In this document: piece by piece, positions 11,041-20,960 of the stretch
How the letters are laid out: every line of letters starts with the position of its first letter
Numbering within the stretch: the stretch's first letter is position 1
DNA from: Mytilinidion resinicola
Lineage: Eukaryota; Ascomycota; Dothideomycetes; Mytilinidiales; Mytilinidiaceae
Length of the DNA stretch: 64,000 nt
NCBI RefSeq assembly: GCF_010093595.1
Contig: NW_022985439.1
Coordinates: 1,011,713 to 1,075,712, forward strand
Reading direction: 5' to 3'
Notes under the pieces: generated by a model
What the model saw: the letters and a program-made list of their open reading frames with translations, nothing else
What the model was told of the DNA's origin: nothing
The model's database searches: none
Program-made: the position numbers and the translations under genes

Positions 11041-12287
11041 GATCAAGTTATGCAGATGCCCGGAGAAAGATTGAGGTGTTATCAGGGTCGTCGACTTATG
11101 AGCTGCATCGAGATTCTCTTAAAGGACAAACATATCAGTGATGACGAGGGCACTCGATAATGAGAAGGGACGTCCAGGCCTAGTCCTTGAAGAGGGTAGA
11201 TGGGAATTTTGGGTGATGTTGTACTTATCAAGGCAAAGAATTGCCAGCGTATGGCGAGGGCGTCCAAAAAGTGGTAGACCATGCCACTTGGGCATACAAA
11301 ACTACTTATAAGGTACTCACGTGGTACTTGTGGCACTGGCAAAAATCACCTCTCACATCAATGTGTGTTACCGTTGAACCGTATTACAACCCATGGTAAT
11401 TGGAAACTGCATTCATATAGCTATGGTATCATCAAGGAAAGTCTCCGTAACTCTCGCTAAGGCCTCTGGTAGTTAGAAAGTCTGCCTGAAGCTGTGGCTA
11501 TGGCAGTGCTTCAGCTCTTCAGCCTTCCCCGTCATAAAGCACTCATTATGCCTCCCCAATACCTTCCATTTGATCTGCTTCAACTCCGGGCATGCAGTAT
11601 CAGAGTGCCTGTAGCGAAGTTCCGTCCTGCTTCGCTCGTCACTGCTGGTTCTTATAGTCAAACTTCACTCCCAACTCTTCCGTAAAGAATTTAGTACAGC
11701 GGGGATCAAGCCAGCCCGATTGTGCTTAGCTGGAGCCTGCGACCAAGCGATCTCACTTTCACCACCAAGCTCTTCGACTCCTTGACTGGCTATCCACTGC
11801 ATGTATCAATAAAATAATACCTGGCCAGCTATTTCTAGTCCTTATGGGAGTACGTTGTCTGGAAAATAACGACCTATTCCTACCTGTCCATGGATTGCGG
11901 AGCGTGCCTATTCTAAAGACCCGAGGTATTTCGCTCTAACTCCGCATCCTCGTTACTCCTCGTAACTTCACTTACTAGAGCTCTCCAGACATTCGAAAGC
12001 TATCAAAGCATAAAATATTCGGAATTCGACATTTTGCGACTCGTCTAAACAATGACGGAGCGACCCTCTTTTTCCCGACAGAGGCGGCCAGCGCGCATAG
12101 CTGATCATGAAACGGACTCATTGTACACGGTTGATTCATCATCGACGATGCCTTGTTTTGGAAGCAGGGGCCGCTGCCAAATACTACTGACATCCACAAT
12201 ATCATCATATATTCTAAGGATGGTATAGCGACGATCGACCAAACCTCTTCAGACCTTAGAAGAAACAGGCGAATTCGAGTCGTTCCC
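11041..12287. other. Upstream region between divergent MFS and HET genes
   Basis: About 1.25 kb between divergent genes. The HET reading frame is open from 12135, after a TGA at 12132-12134, and may belong to its coding region through an upstream exon. I support no separate gene, RNA or repeat here. Confidence 0.5.
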
Positions 12288-13994
12288 ATGGCTCAGATCG
12301 ACATGTCTCTCGTTCGCACCTGGGTTCAGCAATGTGATCAAAGTCGAGAACACCGCTGTTCTCGGACTTCCCTTACATCTAGGTGGCCCACAGACTTCAA
12401 AGTTACGCTTATCGACGTTCATCGCCATTGCATCACTCAAGTAGATCCCACTCGGCACCGCTTTAGATATCTTGCTCTAAGCTACGTATGGGGCAAGATA
12501 TCACAGCTAGAGCTCACTAAAAACAACATTGCAACTCTCGCGGATGATGAATCACTTACTCGCCTCTCCGATTCTCTACCCCAGGTGATCAAAGACGCCA
12601 TGACCGTAGTGTATAAGCTCGGCGAACGATACTTATGGGTAGATTCCCTATGTATTGTACAGGACGATTCAGAGGTCAAGCATGACCTGATTTCCCGCAT
12701 GGCAAACATTTATGACAACGCATACTTAACGATTTGCGCTGTTGATGGCGTCCATGCTAACGTAGGGCTCCCGGGTGTTCGACCCTTCACGCGAGTTTTC
12801 GATAGTATTGGCGAAACGACTAGACTGCGCATCGCTCGCCGACCTTCTAGGCTCTCTAAAGTTGTCTTCAGCTCGTACTATAACGATCGTGGATGGACAT
12901 TCCAAGAGAGGCTTTTGTCCCGAAGGTGTCTCTACTTCACTAAAGAGCAAGTGTACTTTCAATGCAAGTCGAACATCTATTGTGAAGACCGCTATGAGCG
13001 TCGGCTTCCAACTGATGGATGGCGGGGAGGGCATGTCCATGAAGACATTAGGTTGTTAAGTCCCTTGCGAAGTCCCTTGCGAGGTGACTTTCCCGCATAT
13101 TCCCGAATTGTTTCTGAGTACACCGCCAAATCGCTTTCTTTTACGTCCGATAAACTCAACGCGATCACTGGTGTTTTGTATTCCTTGAGATTATCTAACG
13201 GATGGCAATTTCTCTACGGAATCCCGGTCACCCTCCTTGGTCTGTCGCTTATATGGGTTCCTACGGGCCAAGCGCGACGGCATATCGAAAGAGAACCTCT
13301 GAACATGTTCCCCAGCTGGTCGTGGATAGGATGGGAAGGGGTCGTCGACTACAACATCATGCTTACTGGTGAGGAATGGACCGAGCGGCCTAAAATGAAC
13401 ACATGTATCGTCTTGAGCGCCGTCGAGGTCCTTGGCGCTGAAGTAACGTATAAAGAATCGATCGCTCTTGCTCCGGATTTGGCTCTTCCTGGACCAAACT
13501 CCCCACTCTGCCATTACCCAAGCGGGAGAACGAATGTGCTGCACCTTTGGGGACCCGTTGCAGCAGCGACCGAATTCACTTTTGATATGTTCTTTCCAAA
13601 TCCTACACGTCTTGGAAAACTTCCATGCAACATAGCGCATCCTATTGTCAGAGTGCGAGATCATCATGGTCGATGTTGCGGGGCCATCTATGGGGTAGAT
13701 AGTGAGGATATATCAACGTTTCGATCCCGGGAGTGCGGACTGGTTCTAATCTCGGAGACTAGTCATGTTCAACATCTCCAATTCAGCGAGAGTGGGCTCT
13801 CTATCCCGGCATATGATGCTCAGCACTTTCATACTCGGTACTCCCATAATGATGGATGCAGCGTGTATAACGTAATGCTCGTGGCATTCGAAGAGGAACT
13901 TTCCCACTTCTGCGAGCGCCTAGCAGTTGGTCAGATACACGCTGATGCCTGGAGCAATCGTGATGCAAATTATATGTACATACATCTAGTTTGA
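12288..13994 (+). CDS. HET-domain (heterokaryon incompatibility) protein
   Basis: From ATG 12288 the frame gives 568 residues. The HET domain begins at about residue 53 with FRYLALSYVWG (the conserved YxALSYxWG block), followed by LPQVIKDAMTVVYKLGERYLWVDSLCIVQDD and ANIYDNAYLTICA, and ends at DRGWTFQERLLSRRCLYF. The C-terminal half has the usual variable region, with FPSWSWIGWEG. HET domains, in known cases, trigger cell death when fungal strains of different genotype fuse; most family members have no proven role. Residues before the ATG (RIRVVPMAQ) resemble the start of related proteins, so an upstream exon may exist. A candidate ATG at 12052 is out of frame and I found no acceptable splice to join it. 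Confidence 0.88.
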   Translation: MAQIDMSLVRTWVQQCDQSREHRCSRTSLTSRWPTDFKVTLIDVHRHCITQVDPTRHRFRYLALSYVWGKISQLELTKNNIATLADDESLTRLSDSLPQVIKDAMTVVYKLGERYLWVDSLCIVQDDSEVKHDLISRMANIYDNAYLTICAVDGVHANVGLPGVRPFTRVFDSIGETTRLRIARRPSRLSKVVFSSYYNDRGWTFQERLLSRRCLYFTKEQVYFQCKSNIYCEDRYERRLPTDGWRGGHVHEDIRLLSPLRSPLRGDFPAYSRIVSEYTAKSLSFTSDKLNAITGVLYSLRLSNGWQFLYGIPVTLLGLSLIWVPTGQARRHIEREPLNMFPSWSWIGWEGVVDYNIMLTGEEWTERPKMNTCIVLSAVEVLGAEVTYKESIALAPDLALPGPNSPLCHYPSGRTNVLHLWGPVAAATEFTFDMFFPNPTRLGKLPCNIAHPIVRVRDHHGRCCGAIYGVDSEDISTFRSRECGLVLISETSHVQHLQFSESGLSIPAYDAQHFHTRYSHNDGCSVYNVMLVAFEEELSHFCERLAVGQIHADAWSNRDANYMYIHLV

Positions 13995-14886
13995 GCCTTC
14001 ATCTCGTGACCAGGATCGACGTATTTGGAACGTTTCATTCATGTTATCTTCTTCTTGCCTTTAGTCAGCCTTATAATTACAGTTTATTTCAACACTACGC
14101 CTTCCTATTCCTTATACCAACTTGACATGAGAGGAACTTATACTTGTTTCCTTGATGACAATAAATGGCGTGATAAATACCCGGGGTATTAGCTTTCTAT
14201 ATCCACTGCTAGTGTGAATATAAGACGAGCAGAGCAGACACAGCAGAGCGAAATTGTATGAAGGCAGGAAAGCCATATCCTGGAAGATTTCCTGTGCGCC
14301 TTCTCTTTTTCGTATGTAACTATTGTTTCTTTGTCTCCTTATAAAATTACATAGCCTAGTAAACCCAACGGTTGGACAACCAATCCTACGCACTTTCTTA
14401 CACAAATCTAATACTACTAAAGCCTAACCCTGTTCGCTTATTCTACCCTCAATCCTCGTATATTGTGCTAGTCTTTGATGCAGTTACCTGTATTAACATT
14501 TCTCTCGGAAGTTACCCGTGACCCATCTTTCGGCAAACAATAGATTCATGATGTTACTCTTTCTACTGTATTATTAGCCTATGAAGCTATTTCTTATTTA
14601 ACTCTATAACATTAGGATTATTGTCTAGCTCTAGCTATGCACAGTCTTAATAGTCCTTTAAGTAGTGACGAGTATAACATTTCCGCGCGAATCATGACTT
14701 GCGGCCTGATTGGGGATACATAGATTTGAGCCGTTTCTCGTTTCGGTTGCTTGGCGTAAGCACCCTATCTGTTCCCCAGGTAGCACACGTCGTTTTAGGC
14801 TTCCACAATCGTTAATAATGAGGCACTGTCGCTAATCCGTCTCACGAACTAACACTCACCATTCACGCATTATCGGCAACCTGTTG
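13995..14886. other. AT-rich intergenic region
   Basis: About 0.9 kb, visibly richer in A+T than its neighbours between 14040 and 14700. It could be decayed repeat sequence, but I can identify no element, terminal repeat or gene. Confidence 0.5.
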
Positions 14887-15765
14887 ATGAGTCTTCAGGT
14901 GAAAACAATGGATAAAGCAGCCACCGAGCGCGTCACGCATTGCGCACTATACACATCGAGTACTCGGCTAGCAAACGATATACTCAACCACATGGGCATG
15001 GCTTCCAGCACACCCTCGCGCACCCCGCACATCCAACTCCTATGCGCGGAGGAGCGCTTCAGCTCAGCATTCTTAGCTGCTTGCGAAAAACACAAGCTCC
15101 CCTCATCCGTCCAAGTCTCAATCCACGACTACTCGCTCTCGCAGCTGCCATCCAACGTCAAGTTTGACACGATCGTATCGCCGGCCAACTCGTACGGGCG
15201 CCTCGATGGCGCCTTTGACGACGCCATCTCTCGCGCCCTCTCGCCCAAAGACGACTACCTGGCGCTCACGCACGTTGCGCAGGCTACGCTGTACCGCCAG
15301 TGGCGCGGGTTTGCGCCGCCCGGGACCTGCACTCTGGTACGCATCCCGGACGAGTTCCAAGCGCGGAGCCGCAGCGGGAAGAGTTGGGGCACGAAACGCG
15401 TCGCGCTGTGCCCTACGATGCGGAGGCCCAGTAACGTGACGTGGGATCGCGAGGTGGTGTACGAGTGTGTCTGGAGCCTGCTGTGCGCGGTTGACAACCA
15501 TAACCGCAGTGTCAGGGAGGCTAAGGAGAAAGTGGATAGAGAGGGAGAGGCAGTGATAGATGAGGAGATTCAGAGCATTCTTATGACGCCGCTGGCCACC
15601 GGGGCCGGCGGCTTAAGCGCGGAGATATGGTCAAGCCAAGCCGTTCTGGCGCTGAAGCACTTTGTTGACGCATCTGAGAATCCTGAGAAATGGAGCAGGC
15701 TTGATTGGGTTGATCTTGCGGTCAGCGCTGTCGAAGTTGAGACGACATGGCGTGCTAAAGCATGA
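14887..15765 (+). CDS. Macro-domain-like (ADP-ribose-binding fold) protein
   Basis: Single exon, 292 residues, ATG at 14887 (MSLQVKTMDKAATERV). Two macro-domain blocks are visible: VKFDTIVSPANSYGRLDGAFDDAIS at about residue 90, which corresponds to the NAAN...GGG(V/F)D loop, and ILMTPLATGAGGLSAEIWS near residue 235, corresponding to the STGxxG diphosphate loop. The DGAFD segment keeps the acidic residue that contacts adenine in known macro domains. Such proteins bind or hydrolyse ADP-ribose derivatives. Between the blocks lies CTLVRIPDEFQARSRSGKSWGTKRVALCPTMR, the strand-loop typical of the fungal subgroup. Catalysis is unproven. It sits between the HET gene and a transposon. The coding part is GC-rich compared with its flanks. 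Confidence 0.75.
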   Translation: MSLQVKTMDKAATERVTHCALYTSSTRLANDILNHMGMASSTPSRTPHIQLLCAEERFSSAFLAACEKHKLPSSVQVSIHDYSLSQLPSNVKFDTIVSPANSYGRLDGAFDDAISRALSPKDDYLALTHVAQATLYRQWRGFAPPGTCTLVRIPDEFQARSRSGKSWGTKRVALCPTMRRPSNVTWDREVVYECVWSLLCAVDNHNRSVREAKEKVDREGEAVIDEEIQSILMTPLATGAGGLSAEIWSSQAVLALKHFVDASENPEKWSRLDWVDLAVSAVEVETTWRAKA

Positions 15766-15802
15766 GGATAAAGCGTAACTGGAAATAGTGAAAACTACAT
15801 TC

Positions 15803-15810
15803 TCCGAAAA
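15803..15810. repeat. Left target-site duplication TCCGAAAA
   Basis: TCCGAAAA directly precedes the left terminal inverted repeat and is repeated directly after the right one (16453-16460). Eight identical bases in direct orientation indicate transposase-made staggered cuts. Confidence 0.88.
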
Positions 15811-15824
15811 GGGGACTACTAATC

Positions 15825-15878
15825 GTACACCCCCTAATTCCTAGACGTACACCCCCTTTTCACTCCATGTACACCCCC
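15825..15878 (+). repeat. Three phased GTACACCCCC motifs, left terminus
   Basis: Copies start at 15825, 15847 and 15869, exactly 22 bp apart, about two turns of B-DNA. The mirror array is in the right terminus. Likely transposase-binding subterminal repeats (inference). Confidence 0.85.
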
Positions 15879-15904
15879 CCTCTTGGCGCTTCACCACCTT
15901 CTGA

Positions 15905-16304
15905 NNNNNNNNNNNNNNNNNNNNNNNNNNNNNNNNNNNNNNNNNNNNNNNNNNNNNNNNNNNNNNNNNNNNNNNNNNNNNNNNNNNNNNNNNNNNNNNN
16001 NNNNNNNNNNNNNNNNNNNNNNNNNNNNNNNNNNNNNNNNNNNNNNNNNNNNNNNNNNNNNNNNNNNNNNNNNNNNNNNNNNNNNNNNNNNNNNNNNNNN
16101 NNNNNNNNNNNNNNNNNNNNNNNNNNNNNNNNNNNNNNNNNNNNNNNNNNNNNNNNNNNNNNNNNNNNNNNNNNNNNNNNNNNNNNNNNNNNNNNNNNNN
16201 NNNNNNNNNNNNNNNNNNNNNNNNNNNNNNNNNNNNNNNNNNNNNNNNNNNNNNNNNNNNNNNNNNNNNNNNNNNNNNNNNNNNNNNNNNNNNNNNNNNN
16301 NNNN
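15905..16304. other. Assembly gap of 400 N
   Basis: Exactly 400 N lie inside the transposon. The round number suggests either an estimated or a placeholder size, so the element length of 642 bp is not reliable. Apparent open frames across the gap are meaningless. Confidence 0.98.
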
Positions 16305-16384
16305 AGCAAGTTAAGCGAGCGAATCGGAGGCTACGGAGCAGCCCTCCGAGCCAATCAGAAGGTGGTGAAGCGATAGGGGGGGGA

Positions 16385-16438
16385 GGGGGTGTACGTGTAG
16401 TGAAAAGGGGGTGTACGTCTAGGAATTAGGGGGTGTAC
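16385..16438 (-). repeat. Three phased GTACACCCCC motifs, right terminus
   Basis: GGGGGTGTAC copies start at 16385, 16407 and 16429, again exactly 22 bp apart, in inverse orientation to the left array. Confidence 0.85.
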
Positions 16439-16452
16439 GATTAGTAGTCCCC

Positions 16453-16460
16453 TCCGAAAA
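16453..16460. repeat. Right target-site duplication TCCGAAAA
   Basis: This is the partner of 15803-15810, immediately outside the right terminal inverted repeat. The duplication is perfect, which suggests a fairly recent insertion. Confidence 0.88.
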
Positions 16461-17338
16461 ACTAAGAAAATGCCAACCAATAGTCACCAAACGTGCAGTA
16501 AAATCTTACTTTACTTCTGAAGGTTTTTAAGAGAACACCCCCTTAGGCAGTCCTCCTCTTCCGGAGTAGCGCGTTTTTCTACCCCTTCCTGCTTAGCAGG
16601 CCTACTCAGCAGCTTCCTGTATATCTTTCCTCCTTCTGCTCAATAGCTAGCTTCCTCACCTTCATCAATACAACAGCTTTTGGCCCCACATCTGGTCTTG
16701 ATTTCCCTCTGACTGCCGCTCGCCTTATAAATTAGTCTTCAAGTCTCTATAAAAACACATGCCCTGCTTCTTACTCTACTTTTTCGTCTTATGCATTCTC
16801 TCCCCTTTCTAATTCTTGCTTAACAAATTCTTGCTTAACAAAAGCTTAGATTCGACTGTGTCGCTCACCTAGAGTACTTAGTGAAAACGTTTATGTTGAG
16901 GTGTACATACATTCTCGTCAATGCGATGGATGCCGAAGACGCTTTTGGTCGCTTTCCCCGGTCCAATCCCTGCATCTACCTTGTCGTTGTGACAGCGGCC
17001 TCAACCGAATGCTGCACTGTGCTGCATATTTTCTGTCCAATAATGCTCGGGCTTCATCACGCATCTTTACCGTTGCTGCGCGGCCCCCACGGAGTTAATC
17101 GGCCTGGCCGGCTGCGCTGCCTTCAGCTCGCTTCGCGCCATGAGCTGGCGGCTCGTAGAACTATTCTGCATGATAGCCTGGACACTTCTCTCTTCCCAGT
17201 CTCCTCCTTGGCCCTCACCCTGCTTGTGTTCTGAAACTCTACATATCCTTCACTATTAGCTTCCCCTGCCGGCTAACTTGTTGCATGCTTTCCTCTTCAA
17301 CGTGTGCCCAAGGCCAAAGCGACGGCTGATCTGGAATC
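16461..17338. other. Intergenic and upstream region of the STAND gene
   Basis: CT-rich and AT-rich sequence with no supported gene. It contains a perfect 15-bp tandem repeat (16811-16840) and a TATAAAA at 16748. Open frames such as the one at about 16881-17234 have no coding look. Confidence 0.5.
16811..16840 (+). repeat. Two tandem copies of a 15-bp unit
   Basis: AATTCTTGCTTAACA occurs twice head to tail (16811-16825, 16826-16840) without mismatch. Confidence 0.9.
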
Positions 17339-20300
17339 ATGGATCCCATCACTGCACTCGGGGCTGCCACCAGCGTTATGGCGGTTGTATCCGCTGCGAT
17401 ATCCACAGCAACCACTATCATCAACCTGATCAATAATATTCAAGACGCACCGGAAATAATCACCGACCTCCATGGAAATCTGAACACTCTCAGGGTTGTG
17501 CTGGATCGACTGGCCAAGACGGAGGCCCTCATTCAAACGGAAGACGAACAGGCGGATGACTCCTCGTATCCAACCAAAGATGCCGTCAAGGAGTGCAACA
17601 AAGTCTTGAAAAGGATGATAAGTGAAGTTTTGAATCCACTGCAAGAGAAGTTGAAGGGCGGTAAAATCCAAGCTGCATGGGCCGTGATACGCACCACCGC
17701 ATTGGATCAGTTCATAAAGGACAACCTCGTCAGGCTGGAGGGCTCGAAGACTACCCTAATTCTTGCTCTAGCCGTTGATGAAAGATAGTTGGGTCTCCCG
17801 TTGTTCAAATTCCCCTTGATTTAGACTAACGGTAGTTTCAGTGCAAGAAGGATCGAGACACAGCAAACTACACTAACGAAATCTGGGCTTCGGCGATCTT
17901 CCACTTTTGGGATGAGCGCGAAACGACGACAGCACCTCGACGTGGATGCAGCTCAAGGCACCCAGTCGGAACCGCCCCCACCATACCAAGCCCAGTCACC
18001 CGACCCTGCTTTCTCTCAGATCCTGACATCTGCTTTGGAGAATATGGAAAAGGAAATAGTTGCCAATGGTCGGAAAGATCGTGATGAGCACAGTGATTCG
18101 GTAGTCCAGAAGCTGTAGGACGCTGATCTGAACAAAATTCTGTCTGTGTGGAAGCCAAACTTGCAAACGGTACAAAATCTGAAGCGTGGGTTTGCCCTGA
18201 TGAGCTTGGTCTACGTAGATATGTTCTGACGAACAACTTCTCTCGGCAGATGTCATTGACGATTACACTTGCGACAGTACGTTACCGATTGCTAGCTTCA
18301 GTTCCATGAAAAAATCGAAAAGCTAATAGCTTGGTGGAAAAGCTTTTCTCCAATCGCTGAAGGCTCTACCCGTGACAAAGAACGAGATTGACGATGCCGC
18401 TCCATCAACACTTGAGTGGATCTGGACAAACGATGCGTACGTCGACTGGCAACGCCCGAAGTCCAAGATGCTACTCGTGTGTGGGAAGGCTGGCTCCGGA
18501 AAAAGCGTCCTTGCGAAGACTGTTCTCGGAAAGATACATGCCGAGACCGAAAAGTCTAACAGCGTAGCCGTGCTTTCATATTTCTGTAATTCCAGGAAAC
18601 GACCAAAAGAATCTGTCCTGAACGTCATGAAGGCTTTCATTTTCCAATTTTTACGGGCAGACAAGGGAGAATTCCGCCGCCTCCTCGAAAATTGTGATTC
18701 CCTGAAATCACAATGGAACCCCTCCAACGTGGAAGAATTCAAGTTCAGCTTCGACGCGCTCTGGGACATATTCATAACGGTTCTGGACTCTCCGCAGAAG
18801 TCGCAGTTTTATTGCATGATCGATGCAATGGACGAGTGCGAGTACGATGCCGATCAAGAAAAGTTCATTATGCGGCTTCCAAAACTATTCAACGGTAAGC
18901 TAAAGGCCAAGCTCAAATTTTTCATTAGCAGCCGTCCGGATTGGATGACGGAGAATGACTTCTCTCAAATCTCTCCCAAGCCTCTCGAGATCAGCCTTGG
19001 ATCGGAGCTCATGCGTGAGGATATCGCGCGAATTGTAGACAGGGAGTTTTGCCTCGTCAAAGGCATCTCAACTATCGATGAGAACGAGAAGGCGATACTC
19101 AAAGAGACACTAGTTTCCAAAGCAAATGGCATGATCTTGTGGGCAAAACTCGCATTACGAGAGATTAGAAAAAAGTTGGGCATCACCTTGAAATGGCTGA
19201 AAGACGTGGTGGAGAAACTGCCGACCGGTCTATCGGAAATGTACGATCGTATCTTGGCAAATATAGTCAAACGATATGGCAGCAGCGAAGAGACCGCAGA
19301 GAGGCCTGAGGATGATTGGGAATCGGATCTGTCCTTGTCATGGAGATTGATTCAATGGGTCGCGAGAGCTGGGAGACCGCTGACTTTGGAGGAGTTGAAA
19401 GTTGCACTGGCAATCGACCTACACGATACCTGCTTCGAAGACACTAAAAGCAAAATGATTCCCAATATCGAGAACGTTGTGCAGCGCATACCATTCCTCG
19501 AAATAGTTAACCCAGACGAAGAGCACAAGGAGTCTGATAACGAATTTAGCGACAACGGCATGCGGCAACCTTCTCAGGCCATGACCCCCTCTTCTACGGT
19601 TCGTCTCATCCATCAGTCCGCCAAGGATTACCTCCTCAAGACTGCCACTCCATTTGGAGGCGAGATGGAAGGCAAAGGGCGTACTCTCCCAAATTTCGAC
19701 GATTCCAATATTGCCGCATTGTGCACTACACTTCTGAAGTTCCAAGACTTCGCCACAGGCCCCGTGAGAGAGTGTCCCGAAGGAGTTAGGTTTGTAGACT
19801 ACTTTCAAGAATACATTGAGAAGTTTGGTTTGATGGAATACGCGTCTTCGTTCTGGGGCTATCATCTTCAGCGTGTGCCAGAACCGGACGATGTGCTGAA
19901 GTCCCTAGTCAACAGTTTCGCATGCGACTCACCAAACCACGTCCGTGCCTATTGCCAGGCGAGAAATTTTGTCACTTTGGGCCGCGACACGGACCTCGTC
20001 GAAGATTTCTTGGACTCCACGTCGTGGCGGCTGAAGGTGTTGACTGGATGGTGCAATACTACATTGACCGAGGCGACAATCTTCACAAAAGAGACCAATG
20101 GGGACGTACTGCCTATTCTATGGCCCTCTTCTGCGACTGGACGAGTAGCGCAAAAATCTTAGAAGCAGCGGGCGCAGACACGAGGGTCCCAAATCTAAGC
20201 TCAGTGGTGTATAGATTGGAGCATAGGTACAATCCAACCGAATTGCAACTAGCAGCCAACCATTTCGATTTCGATGAAGTGGTCAAGCTACTGGAGCAAG

Positions 20301-20960
20301 GCTGCGAAGTCGACGAATTGGATTCGTGTGGTCGTACCGCTCTCTTTTACGCCTGTTCCAACGGAGATGTCGACATCATCACCACTCTTCTAAACGCCAA
20401 TGCAAGCCTCACCGTCAAAGACAAACGGGGCAGGATCCCGCTCGACGTCGCTTTGAAACCGGACTGCAGGGAACTGCTCGTTCAAGAGATGCAAGAGCAA
20501 AGTATTGAGTGCACGCCATGCCAGCTCTCGAAAAGCCCTTGTTCGCACTACGATGTTACGGAAGGATGTTGTGAACGCTGCGGGATGACTATTTGGACGG
20601 TCTACTACCGTAGGTCCTAACCAGCTCTCATATGTACGTCCAACTGCTAACCCGTAGTGCGTAGATTGCTGCGACTGCTCTGGCGAGAACTTTTATGCCA
20701 TCTGTGAAGGATGTGCCAAAAAGGGACGGCGATGTTTCGACGATAAGCACCACCTTTTCCACCGTGTTAAAGCTGATGGATTAGTCTCGTGGTTGGAATA
20801 CACACCGCATCTGGCGGATATCGCGTTCGAGGCTTCCATGCCGGATATATACAGGATGCAGTTGAATGAAACGGAGAACGAGAAGAAAGGGCAATTCCAG
20901 ATTAATCAAGAGCAAGAGCCAAAGAAAAAAGGCTTCTTGGGACTTTTGTGCTGCTGGTGA
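17339..20960 (+). CDS. STAND / NLR-like protein: fungal N-terminal domain, NACHT, ankyrin-like, ZZ finger; frame interrupted once
   Basis: Exons: 17339-17787, 17842-18114, 18219-18276, 18330 to about 20011, on to 20609, and 20665-20960. The N-terminal domain (MDPITALGAATSVMAVVSAA) matches fungal STAND N-terminal (HeLo-like/SesA-type) helices. NACHT follows with Walker A LLVCGKAGSGKSVLAK and Walker B CMIDAMDECEYD. Next come ankyrin-like repeats (GLHVVAAEGVDWMV, GRTALFYACSNGDVDIITTLL) and a ZZ-type zinc finger completed by splicing (CCERCGMTIWTVYYHCCDCS...ICEGC). The tail is KKKGFLGLLCCW. Two points are unsettled. The NACHT frame and ankyrin frame differ by one base near 20010 (a lost base, or a weak 44-bp intron 19915-19958). 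The joins at 17787/17842 and 18114/18219 use weak sites (GTTGGG, GTAGGA). Such proteins are fungal NLR analogues, some of which act in allorecognition. Confidence 0.75.

Larger units (their letters stand above)
15811..16452. mobile_element. DNA transposon or MITE with long TIRs, centre hidden by an N gap
   Basis: The ends are near-perfect inverted repeats: the left end begins GGGGACTACTAATCGTACAC and the right end (16452 read leftwards) begins identically. Identity holds for about 55 bp without a visible mismatch, then continues with changes for another 40 bp to CTTCACCACCTTCTGA at the gap edge. The 8-bp sequence TCCGAAAA flanks both ends (15803-15810, 16453-16460), a target-site duplication. 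Each terminus carries three copies of GTACACCCCC at exact 22-bp steps. The interior is 400 N, so whether it encodes a transposase cannot be seen. An 8-bp duplication fits hAT, and also P-like or KDZ-type elements; the GGGG end is not the usual hAT CA(G/A)-type terminus. Confidence 0.9.

Noticed and set aside
12052..12220. Upstream ATG (12052) as the true start of the HET gene
   Set aside because: It is out of frame with the HET domain; the one intron I could try (12123-12167) did not restore the frame.
15860..16376. Frames spanning the N gap
   Set aside because: They are produced only by the unknown bases and have no meaning.
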